Position numbers and translations under genes: made by a program
Shown here: positions 1 to 7,092 of the stretch, piece by piece
Layout: each line of letters starts with the position of its first letter
Numbering within the stretch: the stretch's first letter is position 1
Notes under the pieces: generated by a model
The model's input: only the letters and a program-made list of their open reading frames with translations
Database searches by the model: none
Told to the model about the DNA's origin: nothing
Assembly: GCF_014058705.1 (NCBI RefSeq)
Contig: NZ_CP059692.1
Coordinates: 873,001-937,000 of the forward strand
Direction: 5' to 3'
DNA from: Aureimonas mangrovi
GTDB lineage: Bacteria; Pseudomonadota; Alphaproteobacteria; Rhizobiales; Rhizobiaceae
Length of the DNA stretch: 64,000 bases

Positions 1-576
1 GAAACGCTCCGTTCGGGCTGGGAGCTCGACCAGAACGCGCCGCAGACCAGCGGCACGCAGGCGTCCATGGAGGGATGGAGCGATCGCGTCGGCAGCAGGT
101 GGCAGCAGCCGCTTCTGGCCGTCGACGCCTGGCTGGAGGAACGGTTCGACCTGTCCACCGAGATGCTTTCCCTGCGCCGGCGTGCCGAGGGCAACTATGT
201 TCCGCCGGCACAGACCTCGCTTCTGGTGGCGCAGGGCAGCGACCCGACCGACGAGCGGGTCTGGACGGTGCTGACCGCGCCCGATGCCGAAGCGCTCGCA
301 CAGGGTGTCGATACGCTCACCCGGCAGGAGAACTGGAGCGAGCTGACCGGAGGTGTAACGCTCTATCAGGCCGGCGAGAACGCCTTCTTCCAGGTTCCCG
401 CGCAGGTGACGTCGCTGGCGCCGACTCAGCCGACCTCGCTGCGCAACCTGCGGCTGGTGACGGCCAACTGGCTCTCCGAGAACGTCCTGTTCTACGCACT
501 GCTGCTGGCGCTGGTCTCGCTGGTCCTCGGCATCATGACGACCCTCTTCACCTCCGTTCTAGGACGCCGCCAATGA
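1..576 (+). CDS. bcsB: Cellulose synthase regulatory subunit BcsB, 3' part
   Basis: This reading frame is open from the first base of the window, so only the last 191 residues are present. BcsB is the periplasmic, membrane-anchored partner of the cellulose synthase BcsA and guides the nascent glucan across the periplasm. The visible part ends in a single strongly hydrophobic helix (about 20 residues rich in L, A and V) followed by a short basic tail, GRRQ. That is the usual C-terminal anchor of BcsB. The stop codon overlaps the ATG of the GH8 endoglucanase gene (ATGA), which supports an operon. The identification rests on the anchor and on the neighbouring bcsZ. Confidence 0.8.
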   Translation, partial: ETLRSGWELDQNAPQTSGTQASMEGWSDRVGSRWQQPLLAVDAWLEERFDLSTEMLSLRRRAEGNYVPPAQTSLLVAQGSDPTDERVWTVLTAPDAEALAQGVDTLTRQENWSELTGGVTLYQAGENAFFQVPAQVTSLAPTQPTSLRNLRLVTANWLSENVLFYALLLALVSLVLGIMTTLFTSVLGRRQ

Positions 577-1616
577 GGAGCCGCTTTGTTGCCTGCCTGC
601 TGGCCGCCTGCATTGTCATGATCAGTGCCCCCCGGCCCGCCGTGGCGTCGATCGAGGCGGACGACTGGGCGGCCTACAAGGCGCGCTTCCTCACGGATGC
701 AGGCCGGATCGTCGACGACGGCAACAATGGCATCAGTCACAGCGAAGGGCAGGGCTACGGGCTCTGGCTCGCCTATCTGGCGGGGGACCGTGCCGGCTTC
801 GATCAGATCTGGAGCTTCACGCGTACCGAACTGATGCTGCGCGACGACGGTCTGGCGATGTGGAAATGGGATCCAGCCGCCGATCCGCACGTCACTGACC
901 CCAACAACGCCACCGACGGCGACATCCTTATCGCCTACGCTCTGGCGCAGGCCGGTGAGGCCTGGCAGCGCGACGATCTGAGCGAGGCGGCGCGAGCCAT
1001 CGCGCAGGCTCTCACCTCGACGCTCATCGAAAGGGGCGGACGGCGCCTCATCCTGCCTGGCAAGGCCGGATACGGTGTTGAGGACCGGCCCGATGGGCCG
1101 GTGGTCAACCTCTCCTACTGGATCTTCGAGGCATTCGACCGGCTGGCAGCTCTCGAGCCGGAGGCCGGCTGGGACCGGGTGTCGCAGGATGGGGTGGATC
1201 TTCTCGATCAATCGCTGTTCTCGGACCGCCAGCTGCCGCCGGACTGGCTGTCCGTGCGCAGCCGGCCCCGTCCCGCGGAGGGCCTTCCATCCGAATTTGG
1301 TTACAACGCCCTTCGCATCCCCCTCTATCTGATCCGCGCGGGCAACCGGGACGAGGCGCTGCTGCGCACCCTGCGCGACGGCATGAGTGATGCCGACGGC
1401 AATCTCGTTCTGGCGAGCCCGCCCGGCGGGGTGGTGAACGAAACGCTGAGCGACCCGGGCTACCGCATCCTGCCTGCGTTGATCGACTGCGTGCTGGACG
1501 AAACGCCGGTGCCAAAGGCGCTGCGCAGCTTCGAGCCAACGCTCTACTACCCATCCACCCTCCATCTCCTCTCGCTCTCGTTTCTGGCGGAGAACCGGCC
1601 GGAGTGCATGCCGTGA
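573..1616 (+). CDS. bcsZ: Periplasmic endo-1,4-beta-glucanase BcsZ (GH8)
   Basis: This 347-residue glycoside hydrolase family 8 protein has an N-terminal signal peptide (about residues 1-26, ending AVAS). BcsZ trims cellulose in the periplasm during synthesis and is needed for normal fibre export. The family pattern is visible: HSEGQGYG carries the probable catalytic acid at Glu58, NNATDGDILIAYAL carries the conserved Asp115/Asp117, and MWKWDP lies near residue 97. At residues 242-250 (FGYNALRIP) the protein has Asn245 where BcsZ and other GH8 enzymes commonly have Asp. That residue may distinguish a subfamily. The start overlaps bcsB by 4 nt, and the end overlaps the TPR gene by 4 nt. Confidence 0.93.
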   Translation: MRSRFVACLLAACIVMISAPRPAVASIEADDWAAYKARFLTDAGRIVDDGNNGISHSEGQGYGLWLAYLAGDRAGFDQIWSFTRTELMLRDDGLAMWKWDPAADPHVTDPNNATDGDILIAYALAQAGEAWQRDDLSEAARAIAQALTSTLIERGGRRLILPGKAGYGVEDRPDGPVVNLSYWIFEAFDRLAALEPEAGWDRVSQDGVDLLDQSLFSDRQLPPDWLSVRSRPRPAEGLPSEFGYNALRIPLYLIRAGNRDEALLRTLRDGMSDADGNLVLASPPGGVVNETLSDPGYRILPALIDCVLDETPVPKALRSFEPTLYYPSTLHLLSLSFLAENRPECMP

Positions 1617-4075
1617 GACGAACCACTATTCTCGCCCTCGCCACCGCTCTCACGCTGATTGAGGGCCTTTCTATCCATTCCGGCATCGTGTGGGCCCAGA
1701 CGGGCTCTGGCGACGTGGCCGGCGCGCCGGATGCATCTGCCGGAGCCGACGGTGGCACGCAGACCCCGGCGTTCGACGCGTCCGGCTCGAGCGGGGCGAG
1801 CGCCGCTCCAGCGGCAGGGGGAGGGGCACCCTTCATTGCGCCGCCGGACCCGGCGCGGCCTGCGACCGCGGTGGACGAAACGGCGTTGCGCTACTTCGCC
1901 CAGCAGGGCGATACCCGCCGCCTGCAAACCGAGATTGCGCGGCTGCAGGCGCTCTATCCGGACTGGACTCCGCCTGAAAACCCGCTGGCGGTGCCTCAGG
2001 CCGGCGATCCCGAGCTCGACCTGATGTGGTCGACCTACGCGCGGGGCGAATTCGCCCAGGTGCGCGAACTCATCGCCGCCCGGCAGGAGCGCGATCCCGA
2101 TTGGACCGTGCCGACCGATCTTCTCGAGCGGCTCGGGGTGGCGGAGGCGCGACTGCGTCTGGTGAACGCCTCGAACCTGCAGCAATACGAAACGGTCATT
2201 CGGGTCGCGGCGCGGACGCCCAGCCTGCTCACCTGTTCGGAGGTCGACATCTTGTGGCGTCTGGCTCGGGCCTTCGCCGAGACCGAGCGGCCGGAGCGCG
2301 CGCAGGACGCCTATGGCTACGTGCTGTCCAACTGCGACGACGAGGGCGAGCGGCTGGCGACCATCCAGATGGCGCAGCGCGATCTCGACCGCGGCCGGCT
2401 CGACCAACTGCTGGCGCTGGAGCGTACGAATGCGGACGGAACAGGCGAGTTTGCCTCCCTTCGCTTCGACCTGGCAAAAGAGGCGCTGGCCGCTGCCGGC
2501 GCCGAGGAGACGGGCGCCTCGGTGTCCGTTTCGCCGCAGGATCTCGATCGCGTCCGCGAAGCGGCGGAAGCCGAGGGTGCCGCATCCGATGCGCAGCTTC
2601 TTGGCTGGTACTATCTGCGACGCAACCAGCCGCAGGATGCCGAAACCTGGTTCCGCCGCGCGCAGCTGGTGGAGCCTTCCTCGTCCTCGGCCCAGGGGCT
2701 GGCGCTTGCGTTGATCGCTCTTTCCGAGCCTGCGCAGGCCGAAGCCGTGGCGCGCCCCTATGCGCAGGATACCGAAGGCGGCCAGGCCGTATACGTGGCG
2801 GCCAGTGCCAACCTCCTGGCCGTCGACCCGCCCGTCTTCGTGGACCCGGCGACCCTGGGTGCGATGGCCAGCGCCGTGGCCGCGCAGCGCGACGCCAACG
2901 CCGCGCAACAGTTCGGTTGGTACTCGTACTCGCTGAACCAGTTCGAGACGGCCGCGCAGTGGTTCCAGACATCGCTGGCCTGGGACCCGAGTGTCGAACC
3001 GGCCGCTTTCGGGCTGGCCCTAACGCGCCAGCGCCTCGGCCAGACGGATGCCGTGAGCGCGATCCAGGTCCAGTGGGCCGGACGCTCGCCGCGCATCGCC
3101 GCGGTCGGCCGGCCCGGCTCCGTGCCGGTGGACGGTCGCCCGCCTCTGGCCGCCCCCGCGCCCAACGCCTACGCCGTCAGCGCGCCGACCTCCGCGCCGA
3201 CTCCACCACTGGGCACCGCATCGGCGGCCGCGACGACCCAGGCGCCTTCCACGACCACGACGCTGGTCCAGGCCCCGCTGGCCTATTCGCCGGCCCTTTC
3301 CCCGGCTTCCCCGATGGTTGCGCCCGCCGCGCCGCCGGCGGCTGCCCCACAGGCACCCGTACAGGTCGTGCGGCAGATCCCGATGAGCAATGGCACCGCG
3401 GCCGCATCGCAGCCCGCCCTCCAGCCCGCCGCGCAGCCGGCCCCGGCACAAACGCCGCCGCCGATGACCGTAGTCACCATTCGCCCGACCCGCCCCGCCG
3501 CGGATCCGGCGCCCGCTCGGGCCGCGCCCGCCCAAACGGCCGGCTCCACGGCGGGCTGCCGCAGTTCGGTCGATCCGCGAACCTTCTCGCCGGAAGGTGC
3601 CTTGGACCGGGGTTGGTGTCTGATGCAGATCGACCGGCCGCTGGAAGCCGCTCCCGCCTTCGAGGTGGCGCTGCTGTCGCGTTCGGCGCAGACCCGGCAG
3701 GACGCAGCGTATGGACAGAGCCTCGCCTATCTGCGCGCCGGCCTGTCGGACAGGGCCGCGGTCAGCGCTAGCAAGGCGCCGCAGAGCCGCGACCGGCAGC
3801 TCGAGCTCGAGACTGCGATCCTCACCGATCAGGCAACCAGCGCTTGGGAATCCAATCGGCCGCGCGAGACGCTTCTTGCCCTCGAGCAGCGCTCGGCCAT
3901 TGCGGCAGATCGGCTCGATCTGATGGTGCTGCAGGGCTACGCCTATCTCGAACTGCGCCGCTATGCGGATGCGGAAAAGGTGTTCTCGGCCCTGTCGCGG
4001 GCCGGCAGCCGGGAAGGCGCCCGGGGCCTGAACGCCGTGCGCGCGGCGCGCGGCGAGTTTCTTTCGGGCGGCTAG
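1613..4075 (+). CDS. Exported TPR-repeat protein of the cellulose operon
   Basis: A protein of about 820 residues with a signal peptide (MRRTTILALATALTL..., cleavage near VWAQ). Degenerate tetratricopeptide repeats occur at about residues 60-480 (for example LGWYYLRRNQPQDAETWF and FGWYSYSLNQFETAAQWF). A Pro/Ala/Thr-rich linker follows at about 500-645, then a second TPR block to the end. The GTG at 1613 is chosen because GGAG lies 9 nt upstream and GTGA overlaps the bcsZ stop; the GTG at 1604 has no spacing from that GGAG. Position suggests a cellulose export or assembly scaffold comparable to the periplasmic TPR part of BcsC. No C-terminal beta-barrel is visible, so I do not call it bcsC. 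Confidence 0.8.
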   Translation: MRRTTILALATALTLIEGLSIHSGIVWAQTGSGDVAGAPDASAGADGGTQTPAFDASGSSGASAAPAAGGGAPFIAPPDPARPATAVDETALRYFAQQGDTRRLQTEIARLQALYPDWTPPENPLAVPQAGDPELDLMWSTYARGEFAQVRELIAARQERDPDWTVPTDLLERLGVAEARLRLVNASNLQQYETVIRVAARTPSLLTCSEVDILWRLARAFAETERPERAQDAYGYVLSNCDDEGERLATIQMAQRDLDRGRLDQLLALERTNADGTGEFASLRFDLAKEALAAAGAEETGASVSVSPQDLDRVREAAEAEGAASDAQLLGWYYLRRNQPQDAETWFRRAQLVEPSSSSAQGLALALIALSEPAQAEAVARPYAQDTEGGQAVYVAASANLLAVDPPVFVDPATLGAMASAVAAQRDANAAQQFGWYSYSLNQFETAAQWFQTSLAWDPSVEPAAFGLALTRQRLGQTDAVSAIQVQWAGRSPRIAAVGRPGSVPVDGRPPLAAPAPNAYAVSAPTSAPTPPLGTASAAATTQAPSTTTTLVQAPLAYSPALSPASPMVAPAAPPAAAPQAPVQVVRQIPMSNGTAAASQPALQPAAQPAPAQTPPPMTVVTIRPTRPAADPAPARAAPAQTAGSTAGCRSSVDPRTFSPEGALDRGWCLMQIDRPLEAAPAFEVALLSRSAQTRQDAAYGQSLAYLRAGLSDRAAVSASKAPQSRDRQLELETAILTDQATSAWESNRPRETLLALEQRSAIAADRLDLMVLQGYAYLELRRYADAEKVFSALSRAGSREGARGLNAVRAARGEFLSGG

Positions 4076-4115
4076 TCTAGCACAGCAATGGTCCTCGCCG
4101 GCTCCATTCCGTTAA

Positions 4116-4241
4116 CTAGCGCTCGTGGACAAAGGGTATCCATAGTTTGAGTGCTGCGATAGCGACGAAGCCGAGGTAGGACCCCTTGGTCTTGTCGTAC
4201 CGGGTCGCGACGCGCCTCCAGTTCTTGAGCTTGTTGAAGAG
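4116..4241 (-). pseudogene. 3' tail of an IS5-family (IS427-type) transposase
   Basis: The minus strand encodes about 41 codons reading LFNKLKNWRRVATRYDK, then a Gly-Ser-Tyr-Leu-Gly-Phe stretch ending FVHER and a stop. This is the conserved C-terminus of IS5/IS427-type DDE transposases. Nothing upstream of LFNKLKN is present: the coding sequence stops exactly where the IS3-like inverted repeat starts at 4242. It is therefore a dead remnant, cut by the insertion or by a deletion. It starts 40 bp after the cellulose operon and marks the edge of the accessory region. Confidence 0.8.
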
Positions 4242-4932
4242 TGACCCGCGCCTGGTTTGCTGGAGGCTCCAACTCTTGAGAGAATGGAGCCATGACGAAG
4301 AAGGTACCGCCGTTTGGTCCCAAGGTGCGCGCTCGCGCGGTTCGGATGGTTTCGGATCATGTCGAGGAGCACGGTTCTCAGTGGGCGGCGATCCAGTCGA
4401 TCTCGTCGAAGATCGGCTGCTCGGGCGAGATGCTGCGCAACTGGGGCCGCCAGACCGAGCGCGACGAGGGCTTGCGGCCTGGTCCGACGAGCGAGGAACG
4501 CGAGCGGACTTCGTTCTCGATGCGTTGGAGGAGGTCCTTCATCAGCGACGGCCCTTCGCCGGCAGTGGGCTCGTCTGTCATTCGGACCGAGGATCGCAAT
4601 ATGTCAGCATTCGATAGACCGAGCGCTTGGCCGAGGCCGGTATCGAGCCCTCCGTCGGCAGCGTCGGAGACAGTTACGACAACGCTCTCGCCGAGACCGG
4701 TCTCTTCGAGACCGAGGTCATCCACCGACGCGGGCCATGGCGCTCCTTCGAGGCCGTCGAGTTCGCCACCCTCGAATGGGTCGACTGGTTCACCAACCGC
4801 CGCCTGCTTGAGCCCATCGGAAACATCCCGCCCGCAGAGGCCAAAGCAGCATCACTACACCACGCTTGAGGCTATGCCGATCGCAGCGTAGGACTCAAAC
4901 CAACCAGCCTCCGGCAAACCCGACGCGGTTCG
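4242..4932 (+). mobile_element. Internally deleted IS3-family element
   Basis: This element of about 690 bp is bounded by imperfect inverted repeats. The left end (4242-4268, TGACCCGCGCCTGG...) and the reverse complement of the right end (4906-4932) match at 22 of 27 positions by my count. The inside joins the start of OrfA directly to the last part of OrfB, so about two thirds of a normal IS3 (1.2-1.5 kb) is missing. It could still be moved in trans by an intact relative if the ends are recognised. I see no clear target duplication; the left flank is IS5 transposase sequence and the right flank is different. Confidence 0.75.
4292..4869 (+). pseudogene. IS3 transposase, orfA-orfB deletion remnant
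   Basis: The ATG at 4292 opens a typical IS3-group OrfA (MTKKVPPFGPKVRARAV, then SQWAAIQSISSKIGC, a helix-turn-helix). OrfA continues only to EERER (about 4500). The sequence then continues, in frame 1, with OrfB from TRADFVLDALEE through CHSDRGSQYVSIR. A TAC-to-TAG change at 4615-4617 interrupts OrfB, and the same frame resumes with AEAGIEPSVGSVGDSYDNAL and runs to 4869. The glutamate of the DDE triad (NALAET) survives, but the ING after it is reduced to G. Deletion plus nonsense means no active transposase. Confidence 0.85.
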
Positions 4933-5039
4933 CTGCCCCAAAATGAATAGATCCTGACCATTGAGCAGAATGCTACGTCGCGGGAGACTGGTCTTCGGAA
5001 ATGACACCCATATCCCGTCGATACATGTGAGCCCAAATC

Positions 5040-6812
5040 CTACCGCTTTGTCCGTGATTTGTACTGTCGGCTCTGCCGCGTCGCGCTTTCTTCCTTTACG
5101 GCCTCGCGCCGCCGCTTCTGGCGGGTGGAGAGAAGGCGCCGTTCCGCTGCGATAGCATCCCGCCACGAGACGCGTCCAATCGGCGATAAATCTAAGCCCT
5201 GGGGCAGGGGAACCGTGGCGATGGTCGGCACCAGCTCGGGTTCGATCTCCGCCCAGTCATAGGTCTCGTGCTCGTCCATTGCGGCGTGACCCGACTGGAG
5301 CCGGACGGCTTGGGGAACGAAGGCTCGATAATGGACGATACCGCGCGTGCGAAGGGCGTGGAATGTCTCCCCAAAGGCTCTTCCGCGGGCGCCGGAGCGC
5401 TTGAGAAGCGCGTTCATGCGTTTTGAAAGGGCAGCCGGTGGGTCCTTAGTCTCCAACGCCTCGGCGAACAGAAACCTCCGCTCGTTCATGAGGTCCAGGA
5501 GGCCCATCTGGATCAGCTTCTCATGCAAGACGAAAGGCGTGAAGCTTTCATCGGTCTTGATCGGCGTGCGATGCTCACGATCAGGGAGCACGACGGTTTC
5601 AGTCGGTCTGACGAGATAGTGGTCGCCCACCTTCTCGATCCAGTCACTGTTCAGATAGGTGAGGAGGCCAATGCGCCGGGCCGTCAGTAGTGCAAGTGTT
5701 GGCATGACGACCGCCGCCAGCGCGCCCTCGTCGTAACCGAGTTCGACTGCGCGGTTCAGAATCGCGAACGGGATCGGGCGCGTTCTCGATGGTCGGTTCT
5801 TGCCGGGCTTCTCGATCCTGACTGCATCACAAGGATTTCGGCATCCCAGCGTGCGGCATTCTCGTATGAAAATGCTTCGCACCGGCGCGAGATAGGAGGC
5901 GACCGTTCCGGACGACAGCGTTTTCTTCGGTGATGCACCGTTTCCTTGAACTCGGCCGTCAACGACCACCAGATCCGCAAACGAAAAGCGCGTCGGCAGG
6001 GTCCGAAGCAACGAGACGTAAGCCATTATGTCGGCCGGCTCGTAAGCGCGGACCTCCCGATCGCCCGCCACCTTGCGAAAGAAAGACAGCATCTGCTCGT
6101 AGCGGCGCACGTCCTTAGCCGACATGGATTTGCGGCTGGCAAGTTCTTTAATGTAGCGCTCGCAGGCGACCGAGAAGAGAACGCCGGCGGGAGGCTTTAG
6201 CCGCGCCGAGGCAACGTCCACGAAGTTCTCGACGCCATCGACGACGCCACCGTCACGTCCAAGGTTTTGCAGCATAGAACGCACTGCCTCGCGAGCCGGC
6301 TCGTGAAGGTGGTGCGCGACGGTAGGCTGAAAACGCGCGGCGGCCTCGAAAGCCTTCAGCTGATCAAGCGTCGACGCCAGAAGAAGGTGCGTCGGCGTCT
6401 TTCCTGGCCGCCCCGCCTTGAGACGTTCGAGCGCCTCGGTCGTCGCCGCTAGAACCTCATCGACCACCGCGCGCTTCTCTGCGGTAAGGCTCGCGTAGAT
6501 CGAGCCGTCCCCCCCAGCTCTCGGTTCGTTCTCCGCATCCAACATGCCTTGCAGCCTCTCCAAACCGAGTGCGAAGATCGACCGACACCTGGCCGCTGCT
6601 GCCTCACTCATCCCCCGCGCTTCGCGGCACGTCATCGGTCCAAAGCTCGCCCTCACGAAAGGTCTGCTGAGTTGCGGATCCGAATCGTCAGAGAGGATAC
6701 CACGTAGGCTGGATGGCAAACGCAGGGTGAACCGCCATCCCTGTCCAACTCGCGTCATGTGTGGGATCTGGGAGCGCCTGCGACTGGGAACATTCGTTGG
6801 AACAGGGTACAT
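5040..6812 (-). CDS. Tyrosine-recombinase-like site-specific integrase
   Basis: A 590-residue protein resembling phage/ICE tyrosine recombinases. The N-terminal half is helical and charged. The C-terminal third has the catalytic-fold signatures: an Arg in LLTARRIGLLTYLNSDW (box I), HALRTRGIVHYR (H-x-x-R box) and SGHAAMDEHETYDW with a Gly-His and a candidate nucleophile Tyr. The spacing resembles the large integrases found on genomic islands. AAAGGA lies 8 nt upstream of the ATG at 6812 and supports that start. The C-terminal 40 residues are very basic. It sits near the left edge of the island and may once have moved part of it; activity is not certain. Confidence 0.75.
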   Translation of the reverse strand: MYPVPTNVPSRRRSQIPHMTRVGQGWRFTLRLPSSLRGILSDDSDPQLSRPFVRASFGPMTCREARGMSEAAAARCRSIFALGLERLQGMLDAENEPRAGGDGSIYASLTAEKRAVVDEVLAATTEALERLKAGRPGKTPTHLLLASTLDQLKAFEAAARFQPTVAHHLHEPAREAVRSMLQNLGRDGGVVDGVENFVDVASARLKPPAGVLFSVACERYIKELASRKSMSAKDVRRYEQMLSFFRKVAGDREVRAYEPADIMAYVSLLRTLPTRFSFADLVVVDGRVQGNGASPKKTLSSGTVASYLAPVRSIFIRECRTLGCRNPCDAVRIEKPGKNRPSRTRPIPFAILNRAVELGYDEGALAAVVMPTLALLTARRIGLLTYLNSDWIEKVGDHYLVRPTETVVLPDREHRTPIKTDESFTPFVLHEKLIQMGLLDLMNERRFLFAEALETKDPPAALSKRMNALLKRSGARGRAFGETFHALRTRGIVHYRAFVPQAVRLQSGHAAMDEHETYDWAEIEPELVPTIATVPLPQGLDLSPIGRVSWRDAIAAERRLLSTRQKRRREAVKEESATRQSRQYKSRTKR

Positions 6813-7092
6813 GAACTCGATCCTTTGATACTGAGGATCGGCCAGAAATCTGAATTAAATCAGCAACTTCGCAGAGTTGCCAAGAACTAGCAAGCCATGG
6901 CGGGCCGAAGCCGATGAAACAGAGAACTACGTCTACGCTATAGCCCTCCCTGCCCCTCTGAAATAGGATGGAGGTCATGATCGGCGACTGTGACCTCTTC
7001 GTATCCGGCTTTTACTAAGACGACAGCCTCACCTACCAAGGGCCGAAGGGCAAGCGGACCCTAACTGAGAAATTCATATAGTGTAAACTCCG
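6813..7092. other. Intergenic region, integrase promoter side
   Basis: This stretch of 280 bases lies between the integrase start and the helicase stop and is less GC-rich than its surroundings. It holds a small inverted repeat (CGATCCT at 6818-6824 and AGGATCG at 6834-6840) just upstream of the integrase ATG, and a short hairpin GCAAC/GTTGC near 6860-6880. No credible gene or tRNA is visible. Confidence 0.4.

Noticed and set aside
492-1565. Long minus-strand ORF antisense to bcsZ
   Set aside because: Shadow of GC-rich coding sequence; no family motif and no ribosome site, while the plus frame is a clear GH8 enzyme.
6688-6978. 96-codon minus-strand ORF upstream of the integrase
   Set aside because: Overlaps the integrase 5' end in another frame, with no support.
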